Positions 1 through 6,963 of a stretch of 10,283 nt of DNA are shown here, piece by piece. Each line of letters begins with the position of its first letter. Within the stretch, counting starts at the first letter, position 1. The notes under the pieces are model-generated. The model did no database searches and had not been told where the DNA came from. It worked only from the letters and a program-made list of their open reading frames with translations. The position numbers were made by a program, and so were the translations under genes. The stretch is taken from positions 1 through 10,283 of the forward strand of contig JAPHUG010000047.1 of the NCBI GenBank assembly GCA_026197195.1, in the 5' to 3' direction. This DNA comes from Sedimenticola sp. GTDB lineage: Bacteria > Pseudomonadota > Gammaproteobacteria > Chromatiales > Chromatiaceae.

Positions 1-340
1 ATACAACCAGGATAAAATCGACCTCGCCAGTCACCGCATAGCACTGGGTGACCTCTGGAGAGGCCATAATGGACTTTCGAAACTGGGCGGAAAGCTCCAG
101 GTGGTCTCGTTCCATCTCAACTTCCACGATGATATTGATGTTGTGGCCGGCGATCTGGGGATCAACCAGTGATACATCACCCGTTATGACCTGCTCATCC
201 CGCAGCCGTTTTACCCGCCGCAGGCAGGCGGGTGGAGAGAGTCCGACCTGCTCTGCCAGTTTTAAATTGCTGATTTGATTATCTTTCTGTAACTGATTGA
301 GTATGCGTTCATCAATTCGATCAAGAGTATGAGGTGCCAT
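1..340 (-). CDS. Lrp/AsnC family transcriptional regulator, 3' end outside the window (partial)
   Basis: Only the first 113 residues are present; the gene runs off the left edge. The start MAPHTLDRIDERILNQLQKD, followed by LAEQVGLSPPACLRRVKRL at residues 28-46, is the typical AsnC-type winged helix-turn-helix: an LDxxDxxIL opening and a recognition helix with LSPxxxxRRVKRL. Residues from about 68 (INIIVEVEME) enter the C-terminal RAM/effector-binding domain, ending in AVTGEVDFILVV, where the family has its conserved G-x-x-D. Family members bind DNA as dimers to octamers and usually respond to amino acids. An in-frame TGA lies five codons upstream, with no other usual start between, so ATG at 340 is the first possible start. 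It has no recognisable Shine-Dalgarno, so translation may be weak. It diverges from a transport pair that it probably regulates (inference). Family assignment is secure; the specific paralog (Lrp, AsnC, BkdR type) cannot be told. Confidence 0.93.
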   Translation of the reverse strand, partial: MAPHTLDRIDERILNQLQKDNQISNLKLAEQVGLSPPACLRRVKRLRDEQVITGDVSLVDPQIAGHNINIIVEVEMERDHLELSAQFRKSIMASPEVTQCYAVTGEVDFILVV

Positions 341-409
341 GATTAATAATATTCAGTATTTATTTAATAAAAAGAAATAAAAATACATAATATTGAAAAT
401 AAAAAAATA

Positions 410-432
410 ATAGTCAAAAAATTAATGACTAT
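410..432. promoter_or_regulatory. Perfect 7-bp dyad, candidate operator for the Lrp-type regulator
   Basis: ATAGTCA at 410-416 and its exact inverse TGACTAT at 426-432 flank a 9-base A/T-only spacer. A dyad with an AT-rich centre suits a dimeric regulator such as an Lrp/AsnC protein. It overlaps the transcription start predicted for the divergent lrp-type gene from its extended -10, a position suited to autorepression. The repeat is seen directly; its use as an operator is inferred. Confidence 0.5.
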
Positions 433-437
433 AAGAA

Positions 438-446
438 ATCATAGCA
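438..446 (-). promoter_or_regulatory. Candidate extended -10 promoter of the lrp-type gene
   Basis: Read on the - strand this is TGCTATGAT, a TGn extended -10 with a 5/6 match to TATAAT. No good -35 is visible, which extended -10 promoters tolerate. Transcription would start near 431, giving a leader of about 90 bases before the ATG at 340. It overlaps the -35 region expected for the opposing promoter at 460-465. Confidence 0.45.
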
Positions 447-449
447 GAA

Positions 450-483
450 TTGATTTGATTACAATATCAACCAGACAAATCAA
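450..483. repeat. Nested inverted repeats upstream of the Gate-domain gene
   Basis: TTGATTTG at 450-457 is matched exactly by CAAATCAA at 476-483. A smaller pair, TTGAT at 455-459 and ATCAA at 466-470, lies inside and shares bases with the left arm. The set covers the candidate -10 of the rightward promoter and its start region, so a protein bound here would block that promoter. It differs in sequence from the dyad at 410-432, so it may serve another factor or be a second, degenerate Lrp-type site. Confidence 0.45.
460..465 (+). promoter_or_regulatory. Candidate -10 element for the Gate-domain/rarD unit
   Basis: TACAAT matches TATAAT at five of six positions. It would place the start near 472, about 28 bases before the GTG start at 500. 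The -35 position (about 437-442) has no good match, so an activator may be needed. The call is tentative because the whole gap is AT-rich. Confidence 0.3.
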
Positions 484-499
484 CCTATCGGAACAGTGA

Positions 500-1465
500 G
501 TGAAAAACGAGTTAAAAGCGTTGCTGCGGGATATCTATCAGGTTACCAGCACCTTATTCAAAATCATGATACCGACGCTGTTGTTGGTAAAGCTGCTGGA
601 AGAGGTCGGCGGGGTGGCTGTTATTGCCCAGTTGTTGGGGCCTGTGATGGCCTGGGTGGGGCTGCCGGAGTCGATGGGGCTGGTTTGGGCTACCACTTTG
701 CTGACCAATATCTACACCGGCATGATTATCTTCTTTAATGTCGCTCAGAGCGAGTCCCTCACGGTTGCCCAGGTGACGGTGATTGGGACCATGATGCTGA
801 TGGCCCATACCCTGCCTATTGAGGCTCGTATCGCCCAGAAAGCGGGCGTCAGGCTCGGGGTGACCCTGCTGATTCGTCTCTCCAGTGCGCTTCTCCTGGG
901 TTTTTTACTGCACCATTTGTATGGCTGGGGTGGCTGGTTACAGCAGCCGAATCAACTGCTCTGGTCGCCGGGCGTCGTTGATCAATCGTATTCGGCCTGG
1001 CTGGTCAGCCAGTTAAAGAGTCTTGGTATGATCCTGGTGATCATCTCCATCCTGCTTACCACACTGAAACTGTTACGACTGCTACACATAGAGCGGCTGC
1101 TCCACTGGCTATTGCAACCGGTACTGCGTCTGCTGGGGATTGGTCCTACGGCAACCACTATCACCGTTGTGGGGTTCACCCTGGGTCTGGCCTTTGGCGG
1201 CGGCCTGTTGATAAAAGAGGCGCAGGCGGGGCATGTCCCTTACCGTGATGTATTCAGTGCCATGACGTTGTTGGCGCTCTGTCACAGCGTGATTGAAGAC
1301 ACCTTGTTAATCCTGCTGTTAGGGGCCGATATCAGTGGCATTCTCTGGATGCGCCTGCTGTTTGGTTTTTTGGTAGTGGCGATCATCAGTCGCCTGCTGC
1401 ATCGAAGCAGTGAACGCTTTCATCGGCGGTTTCTGGTGCGAGAACTGGAGGTGGCCAAATCATGA
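500..1465 (+). CDS. Nucleoside-recognition (Gate) domain inner-membrane protein
   Basis: This 321-residue, strongly hydrophobic protein has several predicted membrane helices, for example around residues 20-35, 60-80, 120-140, 170-195 and 215-240. NIYTGMIIFFNVA, the segment AHTLPIEARIAQKAGVR and the later CHSVIEDTLLILLLGAD resemble what I know of nucleoside-recognition/Gate domain proteins, the group that includes SpmA/SpmB and the pore fold of nucleoside transporters. The substrate is unknown, and nucleoside transport should not be assumed. The start is GTG at 500: an in-frame TGA lies immediately before it (497-499), so no earlier start is possible. The Shine-Dalgarno is poor. Its stop overlaps the start of the next gene (ATGA), which implies translational coupling with rarD. 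It lies divergent from an Lrp-type regulator, so control by amino-acid or nitrogen status is plausible but inferred. Confidence 0.75.
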   Translation: MKNELKALLRDIYQVTSTLFKIMIPTLLLVKLLEEVGGVAVIAQLLGPVMAWVGLPESMGLVWATTLLTNIYTGMIIFFNVAQSESLTVAQVTVIGTMMLMAHTLPIEARIAQKAGVRLGVTLLIRLSSALLLGFLLHHLYGWGGWLQQPNQLLWSPGVVDQSYSAWLVSQLKSLGMILVIISILLTTLKLLRLLHIERLLHWLLQPVLRLLGIGPTATTITVVGFTLGLAFGGGLLIKEAQAGHVPYRDVFSAMTLLALCHSVIEDTLLILLLGADISGILWMRLLFGFLVVAIISRLLHRSSERFHRRFLVRELEVAKS

Positions 1466-2382
1466 GTCCGACAACTTCGGTTCACAGTGAAGCGCGCACA
1501 GGTTTTATCTATGGTCTGCTGGCGTTTGGGATGTGGGGTTTTGGTCCCGTTTACTTCAAGGCAGTGGCTTCCGTATCGCCGGCCGAGGTACTGGCGCACC
1601 GGGTTATCTGGTCTGTGGCGCTGCTGGTGTTGCTGATCACCTGGCAACAGCAGTGGGGCGCTCTCATGCGACTGTTTTCTGATATCAGGCGTGTCGGCTG
1701 GCTGTTGGTAACAGCCCTGCTGGTAGCGGCTAACTGGTTGACCTTTATCGGTGCCGTGGCGCGTGGCGAGATTGTGGCCGCGAGTATGGGCTACTTCATC
1801 ATCCCTCTATTCAGCGTCTTACTGGGGGTTATCTTTTTCAGTGAACGGCTGCGAACCTACCAGTTATTGGCTATCGTGCTGGCCTTGTGTGGTGTAGCCA
1901 ATGAGGTGGTGGCTTTTGGTGAAATACCATTAATTGCACTGACCTTAGCCGTGACCTTTGGGCTTTATGGATTAATCCGAAAAAAGATCTCTGTGGACCC
2001 GCTTCTTGGGCTTAGTGTAGAGACCCTGCTGCTGTCACCCTTTGCCCTGATCTACCTCTATTGGCTCGATGTGACGGGTGATCTGCACTTCGGCACGATC
2101 ACTCTAACGCTGGATCTGTTGCTGATTCTGGCCGGTCTGGTAACCACCTTGCCGCTGGTCTGTTTTGCAGCGGCTGCAAACCGATTATCACTGACCACGG
2201 TCGGGGTCTTGCACTACCTGGCGCCCAGTATCACCTTCCTGCTGGCTATCTACCTCTATAACGAACCCTTTAGCGGTTACCAGATGATCACGTTCGGCTT
2301 TATCTGGACGGCGCTGGGGGTCTTCTCCTGGGAAGGGTGGGCGAACCAGAGGAAGACTGGGCCACTGTTGCAGCGAGGGTGA
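1462..2382 (+). CDS. rarD: RarD-type EamA/DMT family permease
   Basis: The 306-residue protein has the pattern of ten membrane helices arranged as two EamA repeats, typical of the drug/metabolite transporter superfamily. The N-terminal stretch GLLAFGMWGFGPVYFKAV, followed by SPAEVLAHRVIWS (about residues 39-51), is characteristic of RarD. So are NWLTFIGAVARGEIVAASMGYFI split over helices 3-4 and the late LHYLAPSITFLLAIYLYNEPF. The length matches the usual 290-310 residues. RarD was named for chloramphenicol sensitivity, but its natural substrate is not established. The gene begins inside the stop of the upstream Gate-domain gene. GGAGG at 1447-1451, ten bases before the ATG, serves as ribosome binding site. 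The two probably share one transcript. The RarD assignment rests on motif memory, while the EamA fold is secure. Confidence 0.88.
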   Translation: MSPTTSVHSEARTGFIYGLLAFGMWGFGPVYFKAVASVSPAEVLAHRVIWSVALLVLLITWQQQWGALMRLFSDIRRVGWLLVTALLVAANWLTFIGAVARGEIVAASMGYFIIPLFSVLLGVIFFSERLRTYQLLAIVLALCGVANEVVAFGEIPLIALTLAVTFGLYGLIRKKISVDPLLGLSVETLLLSPFALIYLYWLDVTGDLHFGTITLTLDLLLILAGLVTTLPLVCFAAAANRLSLTTVGVLHYLAPSITFLLAIYLYNEPFSGYQMITFGFIWTALGVFSWEGWANQRKTGPLLQRG

Positions 2383-2456
2383 AGCGTTTTTTTGATACGG
2401 TTGATGCTGCACCAAGGGGGACACCACGCTCCATTCTTTTTTTCCACAGGTGTCGA

Positions 2457-2514
2457 CGTCGGCTAAGCCGATAGCTTGGCGATTGGCCGCCGTAGATGGG
2501 AAAGCTAACCCATT
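2457..2514. ncRNA. Candidate structured RNA or interleaved palindrome between rarD and the diguanylate cyclase gene
   Basis: Four complementary pairs lie within about 55 bases. Hairpin A is TCGGC (2459-2463), loop TAA, GCCGA (2467-2471). Hairpin B is GGCG (2478-2481), six-base loop, CGCC (2488-2491). Hairpin C is ATGGG (2496-2500), eight-base loop, CCCAT (2509-2513), extendable by a G-U pair. The loop of C contains AAGCTA (2502-2507), exactly complementary to TAGCTT (2472-2477) just before hairpin B, which would form a pseudoknot. No T-run follows, so it is not a simple terminator. I do not recognise it as a known riboswitch class. It lies upstream of the best -10 candidate for the next gene, so it may belong to the rarD transcript's 3' end or be separate. 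The pairings are seen directly; function and strand are unknown. Confidence 0.35.
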
Positions 2515-2588
2515 GAATTTAAATGCTTCTATCTGTTGCTGTTGTGATGGGTGTGGCGGAAGTCAGGTTTTTATTAAACATAGCTCAC

Positions 2589-2594
2589 TATACT
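2589..2594 (+). promoter_or_regulatory. Candidate -10 element for the diguanylate cyclase gene
   Basis: TATACT matches TATAAT at five of six positions and lies 41 bases before the ATG at 2636, giving a leader of about 35 bases. The region 16-18 bases upstream is T-rich (GGTTTTTA) but not a good TTGACA match, so this is weak evidence. Confidence 0.3.
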
Positions 2595-2635
2595 GCCGAT
2601 AGGTATTAAATTAGGTATTTGTCCATGAGGGGATA

Positions 2636-4453
2636 ATGAACCAACCGGCGGGTGAGTGGAAAAAGAAGTACTTCGACAGTCTAGCTGATCTGGAACGCAA
2701 GGAGGAGCGCTGGGAGCGTGCTGAGACCGCCTTGAGGCGGTGCATATCCCGTCTATCCCTGGCGGGCGATGGTCTCGATCCACTGTTGGATGAACGTCTG
2801 GAACAGCTACGCAATCGGGTTCGAGGTGAACAGGACATTAAGGCGTTGCTTCGTCTGGTTGAGGATATCGTCGGCAAGGCTGAGGGTGTCCAGGCCAAAC
2901 GTGAAACGGCCACAACTACTCAGGAGGCTGATTCTCCCTGGCTGGCACTGTTCGCTGAGGCGCAGTTTCCTAAAGCCTTTGAAAAGCAGGCCCGTAAACT
3001 TGCCAAGGCGTTAAAAAAGAGTCCTGCTGCGCCAGAAACGATCAAGGCCGCTCAATCATTGGTTCTGGATGCTCTGGCCCATGTCCCGGCAGCAGAGCCG
3101 GAAAAAAAGGGCCTGATCGGTAAACTGTTCAACAAAGAGAATGAACGCCGTGAATCTGAGCCTGCGCCTGCCGGATCTGAATCAACTGACAAAAAGGTTG
3201 GGGATGGCGGGCAGTCGTTATTGGTATCCTTGGCGCAGCGGCTTGCACATCAACACGCGCAGGCCGATGCACTTCAAAAAGTGGCTGACAGGGCGGCTAC
3301 TGCCACCGGCAGTTTGGCATTAGAACAGCTGATCAATGATCTGGTCGGGATCCTGACGACGGATTCAGAGAGCGGTGCCATTAGTGCTCTGCCACCCGCT
3401 GACCAGGTGTTACTGCAGCTCATTGAACGACTGGATGTTACCGAACAGCTGAAGCCAAGGGTGCAGGCGCTCAGACAGCAGCTCTCACGGGGCATCGTGG
3501 CCAACGATATTCCCACTATACTAACGGAACTTCTACAACTGGTAGAACATGCCAAAACCCAGGCAGAAAATGAACGCCAGGAGGTTGAGCGTTTTCTGTT
3601 GCAAATGACTGAACAGCTGACGCAGCTGGATCAGGAAGTGACAGGAATAAGCACGGTGGGAGGGGCGCTTGCCGACAGCAGTCAACAGTTGGATCAGGAT
3701 ATGCAGACCCAGATGGGACACTTGCAGGCGAGTGTGGATCAAGCCACCGAGCTTAAGGATCTCAAAGAGAGCATTTCCGAACGTTTGAACTTGATACAGG
3801 AGCGCCTGCGGGGCAATCGCAATGATACAGCGCGACTGGTGGAAGATTTTGAACAGCGAATCGATCACCTCAATACCAAGATTGGTGATATGGAGCATGA
3901 AACCGCCTCACTCAAAGAGTCGGTTGCAAAAGCCCGGAGTGAGGCATTTACCGATGCCCTGACAGGGTTGAATAACCGCCATGCCTTCGATTGTAAGCTG
4001 GAAGAAGAGTTTACCCGCTGGAATCGTTATGGTTATCCCCTGAGTATGATTATTGTGGATGTTGATCACTTTAAAAAAGTCAACGACACCTATGGGCATC
4101 TGGCGGGTGATAAGGTGCTACATGTGATTGGTGCCCATCTGAAAAAGGCCACCCGAAAAGTTGATTTTCCAGCCCGCTATGGCGGGGAGGAATTTGTGGT
4201 ACTGTTGCCCGAGGTGGACCTGAAAGGTGCCATGATTGTCGCTGAGAAGATTCGCCAGGCAGTTGAAGAAAAACCGTTCAGATCCGGTGATAACAGAGTG
4301 AACATTACGGTTTCCTGCGGGGTGGCCGCATTCAGGAAAGGTGATGGCCGGAAAAAGCCATTTGAGCGGGCCGACGAAGCACTCTACCTGGCCAAGCGGG
4401 GCGGGCGTAATCGCTGTTGCAGTGAAGAGCAGGTGAAGCTTGATGGTCAGTGA
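2636..4453 (+). CDS. Diguanylate cyclase (GGDEF) with long soluble N-terminal helical region
   Basis: Makes c-di-GMP from two GTP in the cytoplasm. The C-terminal GGDEF domain (about residues 430-600) starts with DALTGLNNRHAF at 440 and carries VDVDHFKKVND, with metal-binding Asp 475. The active-site motif GGEEF is at 516-520. RKVD at 507-510, exactly five residues before it, is an intact RxxD inhibitory I-site, so product inhibition is expected. The remaining 430 residues contain no membrane helix or signal peptide. Residues 1-60 (KKKYFDSLADLERKEERWER onward) and about 290-435 look like charged helices or coiled coils, with a Pro/Glu-rich linker near 150-190 that follows a basic amphipathic patch, KKGLIGKLFNK at 157-167. 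The layout resembles the DgcP group of Pseudomonas, whose N-terminal part directs polar localisation, but that match is from memory and tentative. GAGGGG sits just before the ATG. A receiver-TPR gene starts 77 bases downstream. Confidence 0.93.
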   Translation: MNQPAGEWKKKYFDSLADLERKEERWERAETALRRCISRLSLAGDGLDPLLDERLEQLRNRVRGEQDIKALLRLVEDIVGKAEGVQAKRETATTTQEADSPWLALFAEAQFPKAFEKQARKLAKALKKSPAAPETIKAAQSLVLDALAHVPAAEPEKKGLIGKLFNKENERRESEPAPAGSESTDKKVGDGGQSLLVSLAQRLAHQHAQADALQKVADRAATATGSLALEQLINDLVGILTTDSESGAISALPPADQVLLQLIERLDVTEQLKPRVQALRQQLSRGIVANDIPTILTELLQLVEHAKTQAENERQEVERFLLQMTEQLTQLDQEVTGISTVGGALADSSQQLDQDMQTQMGHLQASVDQATELKDLKESISERLNLIQERLRGNRNDTARLVEDFEQRIDHLNTKIGDMEHETASLKESVAKARSEAFTDALTGLNNRHAFDCKLEEEFTRWNRYGYPLSMIIVDVDHFKKVNDTYGHLAGDKVLHVIGAHLKKATRKVDFPARYGGEEFVVLLPEVDLKGAMIVAEKIRQAVEEKPFRSGDNRVNITVSCGVAAFRKGDGRKKPFERADEALYLAKRGGRNRCCSEEQVKLDGQ

Positions 4454-4530
4454 TAGTAGATTAATTGATATGCACTCATCCAGTCAGAGTCGATGTAGTA
4501 TGAAAGCAGAGAAGCAGTTGAGAATGCGGT

Positions 4531-6150
4531 ATGGCGAACAAGATTGAACAGCTCAGTTTTTTGATTGTAGATGACTACGGGGATATGCGTGGTGTGCTGC
4601 GTAATATGCTGCAGTCATTTGGCGTGACCCAGATTGATTCGGTGGCAAATGGTCGCGAGGCGATCGCCCTGATAGAGTCAAAACGCTATGACGTGATTCT
4701 CTGTGATTATAACCTCGGTGATGGGCGTGATGGGCAGCAGATATTAGAAGAGATTCGAGCCAGGAAACTAATTGGCGTCAGTAGTATATTCGTCATGATT
4801 ACTGCAGAAAATACGCGCCTGATGGTCATGGGGGCCGTAGAGTATGAGCCGGACTCCTATCTGACCAAGCCCTTCACCAAGGATCTTCTTGCACAGCGAC
4901 TGGAGCGACTCCTCAATCGAAAGGCTGATCTGCTCGAAATCGAAAATGCCATCGATCATAAAGAGTATGATGTTGCCAATGCGCTACTGGATAAACGGAT
5001 TGAAGAAAACCCAAGAAACGTCAATGAGTTTATCAAACTAAAAGCGGATCTCTGTATTAAGGCCGGAGCCTATGATCAGGCTGAGGCGATCTACTCTGAT
5101 GTGCTCGTACAGCGAGAGATTGCCTGGGCGCGGCTTGGTATTGGCAAGGCCTATTTTGGTAACCGGCGCTATGATGAAGCCAAAATGGTTTTTCAGGGCC
5201 TGCTGGATGGCAACGAGCGTTTTATGGCCGCCTATGATTGGCTTGCCAAGACAGAGTTGGCACTTGATGAACCTGTGCGTGCTCAGAAGGTACTTGAAAC
5301 GGCCACGGCACATTCAGCCAAAGCGATTGTCAGGCAACGCGCGCTGGGTGAATTGGCCTTGGCCAATCATGACGAAAAAGTAGCGGAACATGCCTTTAGT
5401 CAGGCTATTCATCTGGGTAAGTACTCAATCTACAAACACCCCTCTATTTATGCCAACCTGGCCAAAGCGAAGGCGACTAACGTCAATGGTGAAATGGGCC
5501 TGAAGGTACTGCGTGATCTGAAGAAGACCTTCAAGGGAAATAAGGAAGCCGACTTATACTCCTCAATGACGGAAGCCGTTTTGCAGGAAGATATGGGGAA
5601 TGGTGAGCGGGCAAGAAGCTGTATGTGTAATGCTCACGAACTCTATAAAGAGCTGGGAACCAAGGCGGCACCCGAGTTAGCGCTAGATATGGCGCGCTCC
5701 TGCAGCAAAATGGGTGAGGTCGAACGTGCCCAGGAGCTATTGCAGCAAGCCGTCAAGAATAACCATTCGGACGAGGCCTTTTTGAAACAGGTTGGGGCCA
5801 CCTTGAGTGACCTTGGATTGTCGGATGATCCCAATGCGCTGATCGCCGATATCAAAAAAGGCATTGTCCGGCTGAATAACCGGGGTGTGGAGCTTGCCAA
5901 AGTAGGTAAGCTGGATGAGGCGATGTTGCTGTTTGAAGAGGCGGTTGAAGGTATGCCTGGAAACAAGGTGGTTAATCTTAATGCGGCCCGTATCTTCATG
6001 CTGCAAATGAAAAAATCAGGCATTGTTCCTAAGCGGATAGATCAAGTGCGTGAATACCTGAATCGTGTACGCCAGATGGACTCTGAGAACAGGACGCTAC
6101 ATAAAATGGAACGCATGCTCAAGCAGTTGTTGGATGGAGCTAAGTCATAG
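4531..6150 (+). CDS. Response regulator: CheY-like receiver fused to TPR-like repeat tail
   Basis: The 539-residue cytoplasmic protein begins with a complete receiver domain (residues about 8-125). The acidic pair is Asp14/Asp15, the phosphoacceptor Asp59 is in ILCDYNLGDG, and the switch Thr91 (VMITAEN) and Lys113 (YLTKPF) are present, so it should be phosphorylatable. The rest is alpha-helical repeats of TPR type: the segment around residues 130-260 has repeated A-Y-x-x-A spacing, and LNNRGVELAKVGKLDEAMLL near 448-467 is a clear TPR helix pair. There is no DNA-binding or enzymatic output domain, so output is probably through protein contacts. A CxC pair occurs at 364-366. ATG at 4531 follows an in-frame TGA at 4519-4521 with no other usual start between, and only a weak GAGAA precedes it. 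The histidine kinase gene starts 12 bases after the stop, which indicates a cognate pair. Confidence 0.92.
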   Translation: MANKIEQLSFLIVDDYGDMRGVLRNMLQSFGVTQIDSVANGREAIALIESKRYDVILCDYNLGDGRDGQQILEEIRARKLIGVSSIFVMITAENTRLMVMGAVEYEPDSYLTKPFTKDLLAQRLERLLNRKADLLEIENAIDHKEYDVANALLDKRIEENPRNVNEFIKLKADLCIKAGAYDQAEAIYSDVLVQREIAWARLGIGKAYFGNRRYDEAKMVFQGLLDGNERFMAAYDWLAKTELALDEPVRAQKVLETATAHSAKAIVRQRALGELALANHDEKVAEHAFSQAIHLGKYSIYKHPSIYANLAKAKATNVNGEMGLKVLRDLKKTFKGNKEADLYSSMTEAVLQEDMGNGERARSCMCNAHELYKELGTKAAPELALDMARSCSKMGEVERAQELLQQAVKNNHSDEAFLKQVGATLSDLGLSDDPNALIADIKKGIVRLNNRGVELAKVGKLDEAMLLFEEAVEGMPGNKVVNLNAARIFMLQMKKSGIVPKRIDQVREYLNRVRQMDSENRTLHKMERMLKQLLDGAKS

Positions 6151-6162
6151 GGAGAATAGGTA

Positions 6163-6831
6163 ATGCAATTCTACGACGTGCTGGCATCATTGATTCATGA
6201 CATGAAGAACTCCTTGAGTATGGTAGTGCATACCCTGGAACAGCTGACAGATGACCCTTCATTTCAGTACGACAAACCGGAAAAAGTGACAGCGTTACAA
6301 AATGAAGCCAAGCGGCTCAACAATAATCTGATTGAGCTGCTGACGCTTTACAAGATTGAGAATGAGAGAATATCACCCACTATTGAGGATGTGGATGTCG
6401 CCAATTTTCTTGAAGAGGTAGTGGCGGAAAATCATGCGTCAGCAGAAGCGAATCATATTGATTTGATCTATGAGTGTGACCCTGACCTCTATGGCTATTT
6501 TGACGAAGGTCTGGTTCGTGGTGTCATGAATAACCTGGTAGGTAACGGGCTTCGTTATACCCATAACAAACTACGTATATCGGCAGCAGAAGAGGATGGT
6601 TTTCTGGTGTTTCGGGTTGAAGATAACGGCGCAGGCTTTCCAAAAGGTATGCTGGCCACCCAGTCTTCTCTGGATTTACATCGTGATATTGCGGAGGGAA
6701 GAACTCAGTTGGGTTTATACTTTGCAACACTTATTGCGGAAATGCATAAAAACAGAGAGCAAACGGGCTTTATTAAGCTTGAGAATGGCTACAAACTTCC
6801 TGGAGGTTGTTTCTCTGTCTGGTTGCCTTGA
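6163..6831 (+). CDS. Small soluble histidine kinase without a sensor domain
   Basis: This 222-residue protein consists only of a dimerisation/phosphoacceptor part and an ATPase part. The H-box LIHDMKNSL carries the likely phosphorylated His12. Its HDxxN pattern also fits the phosphatase motif of HisKA kinases. The ATPase domain shows an N-box MNNLVGNGLRYT (122-133), a G1 box DNGAGF (154-159) and a reduced G2 box RTQLGLYFA (from 180), in which the usual first glycine of GxGLG is replaced. There is no membrane helix, PAS, GAF or HAMP region, and the H-box begins only about ten residues from the N terminus, so any signal must come through a partner. GGGAGAATAGG provides the ribosome binding site, and the gene follows the receiver-TPR gene by 12 bases. 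That protein is the obvious phosphotransfer partner, and its TPR tail could in principle supply the input (inference). Confidence 0.9.
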   Translation: MQFYDVLASLIHDMKNSLSMVVHTLEQLTDDPSFQYDKPEKVTALQNEAKRLNNNLIELLTLYKIENERISPTIEDVDVANFLEEVVAENHASAEANHIDLIYECDPDLYGYFDEGLVRGVMNNLVGNGLRYTHNKLRISAAEEDGFLVFRVEDNGAGFPKGMLATQSSLDLHRDIAEGRTQLGLYFATLIAEMHKNREQTGFIKLENGYKLPGGCFSVWLP

Positions 6832-6963
6832 AGGCCCCCGTTGTTCTTAGACTATAGATTACGTACTCGCCTGCCCGTCAGTAGATAGGCCGCTTGATTG
6901 ATTCCAAACGAATATAGAATGGCGGTAGGGTTGACGCGTGTCATACTCGGTCATGCTCACTGG

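Noticed and set aside
496..738. GTG-started 80-codon frame overlapping the Gate-domain gene
   Set aside because: The overlapping frame at 500 gives a full-length hydrophobic protein with family motifs, while this one is glycine-rich without family features.
2383..2460. Terminator after rarD suggested by T-runs near 2386-2392 and 2437-2443
   Set aside because: No convincing GC-rich stem immediately precedes either T-run.
2440..2520. c-di-GMP-I (GEMM) riboswitch before the diguanylate cyclase gene
   Set aside because: The CACAGG near 2445 is reminiscent, but the conserved CGCAAAGCC-type core and matching stems are absent. The best promoter candidate also lies downstream of the block, which would leave it out of the cyclase mRNA.
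3533..3898. 121-codon open frame on the - strand inside the diguanylate cyclase gene
   Set aside because: It lies fully antisense to a well supported coding region, its product resembles no family, and it fits a codon-bias shadow.
5643..6023. 126-codon open frame on the - strand inside the receiver-TPR gene
   Set aside because: The serine/alanine/leucine-rich product is typical of antisense reading of a helical repeat gene, and there is no independent support.
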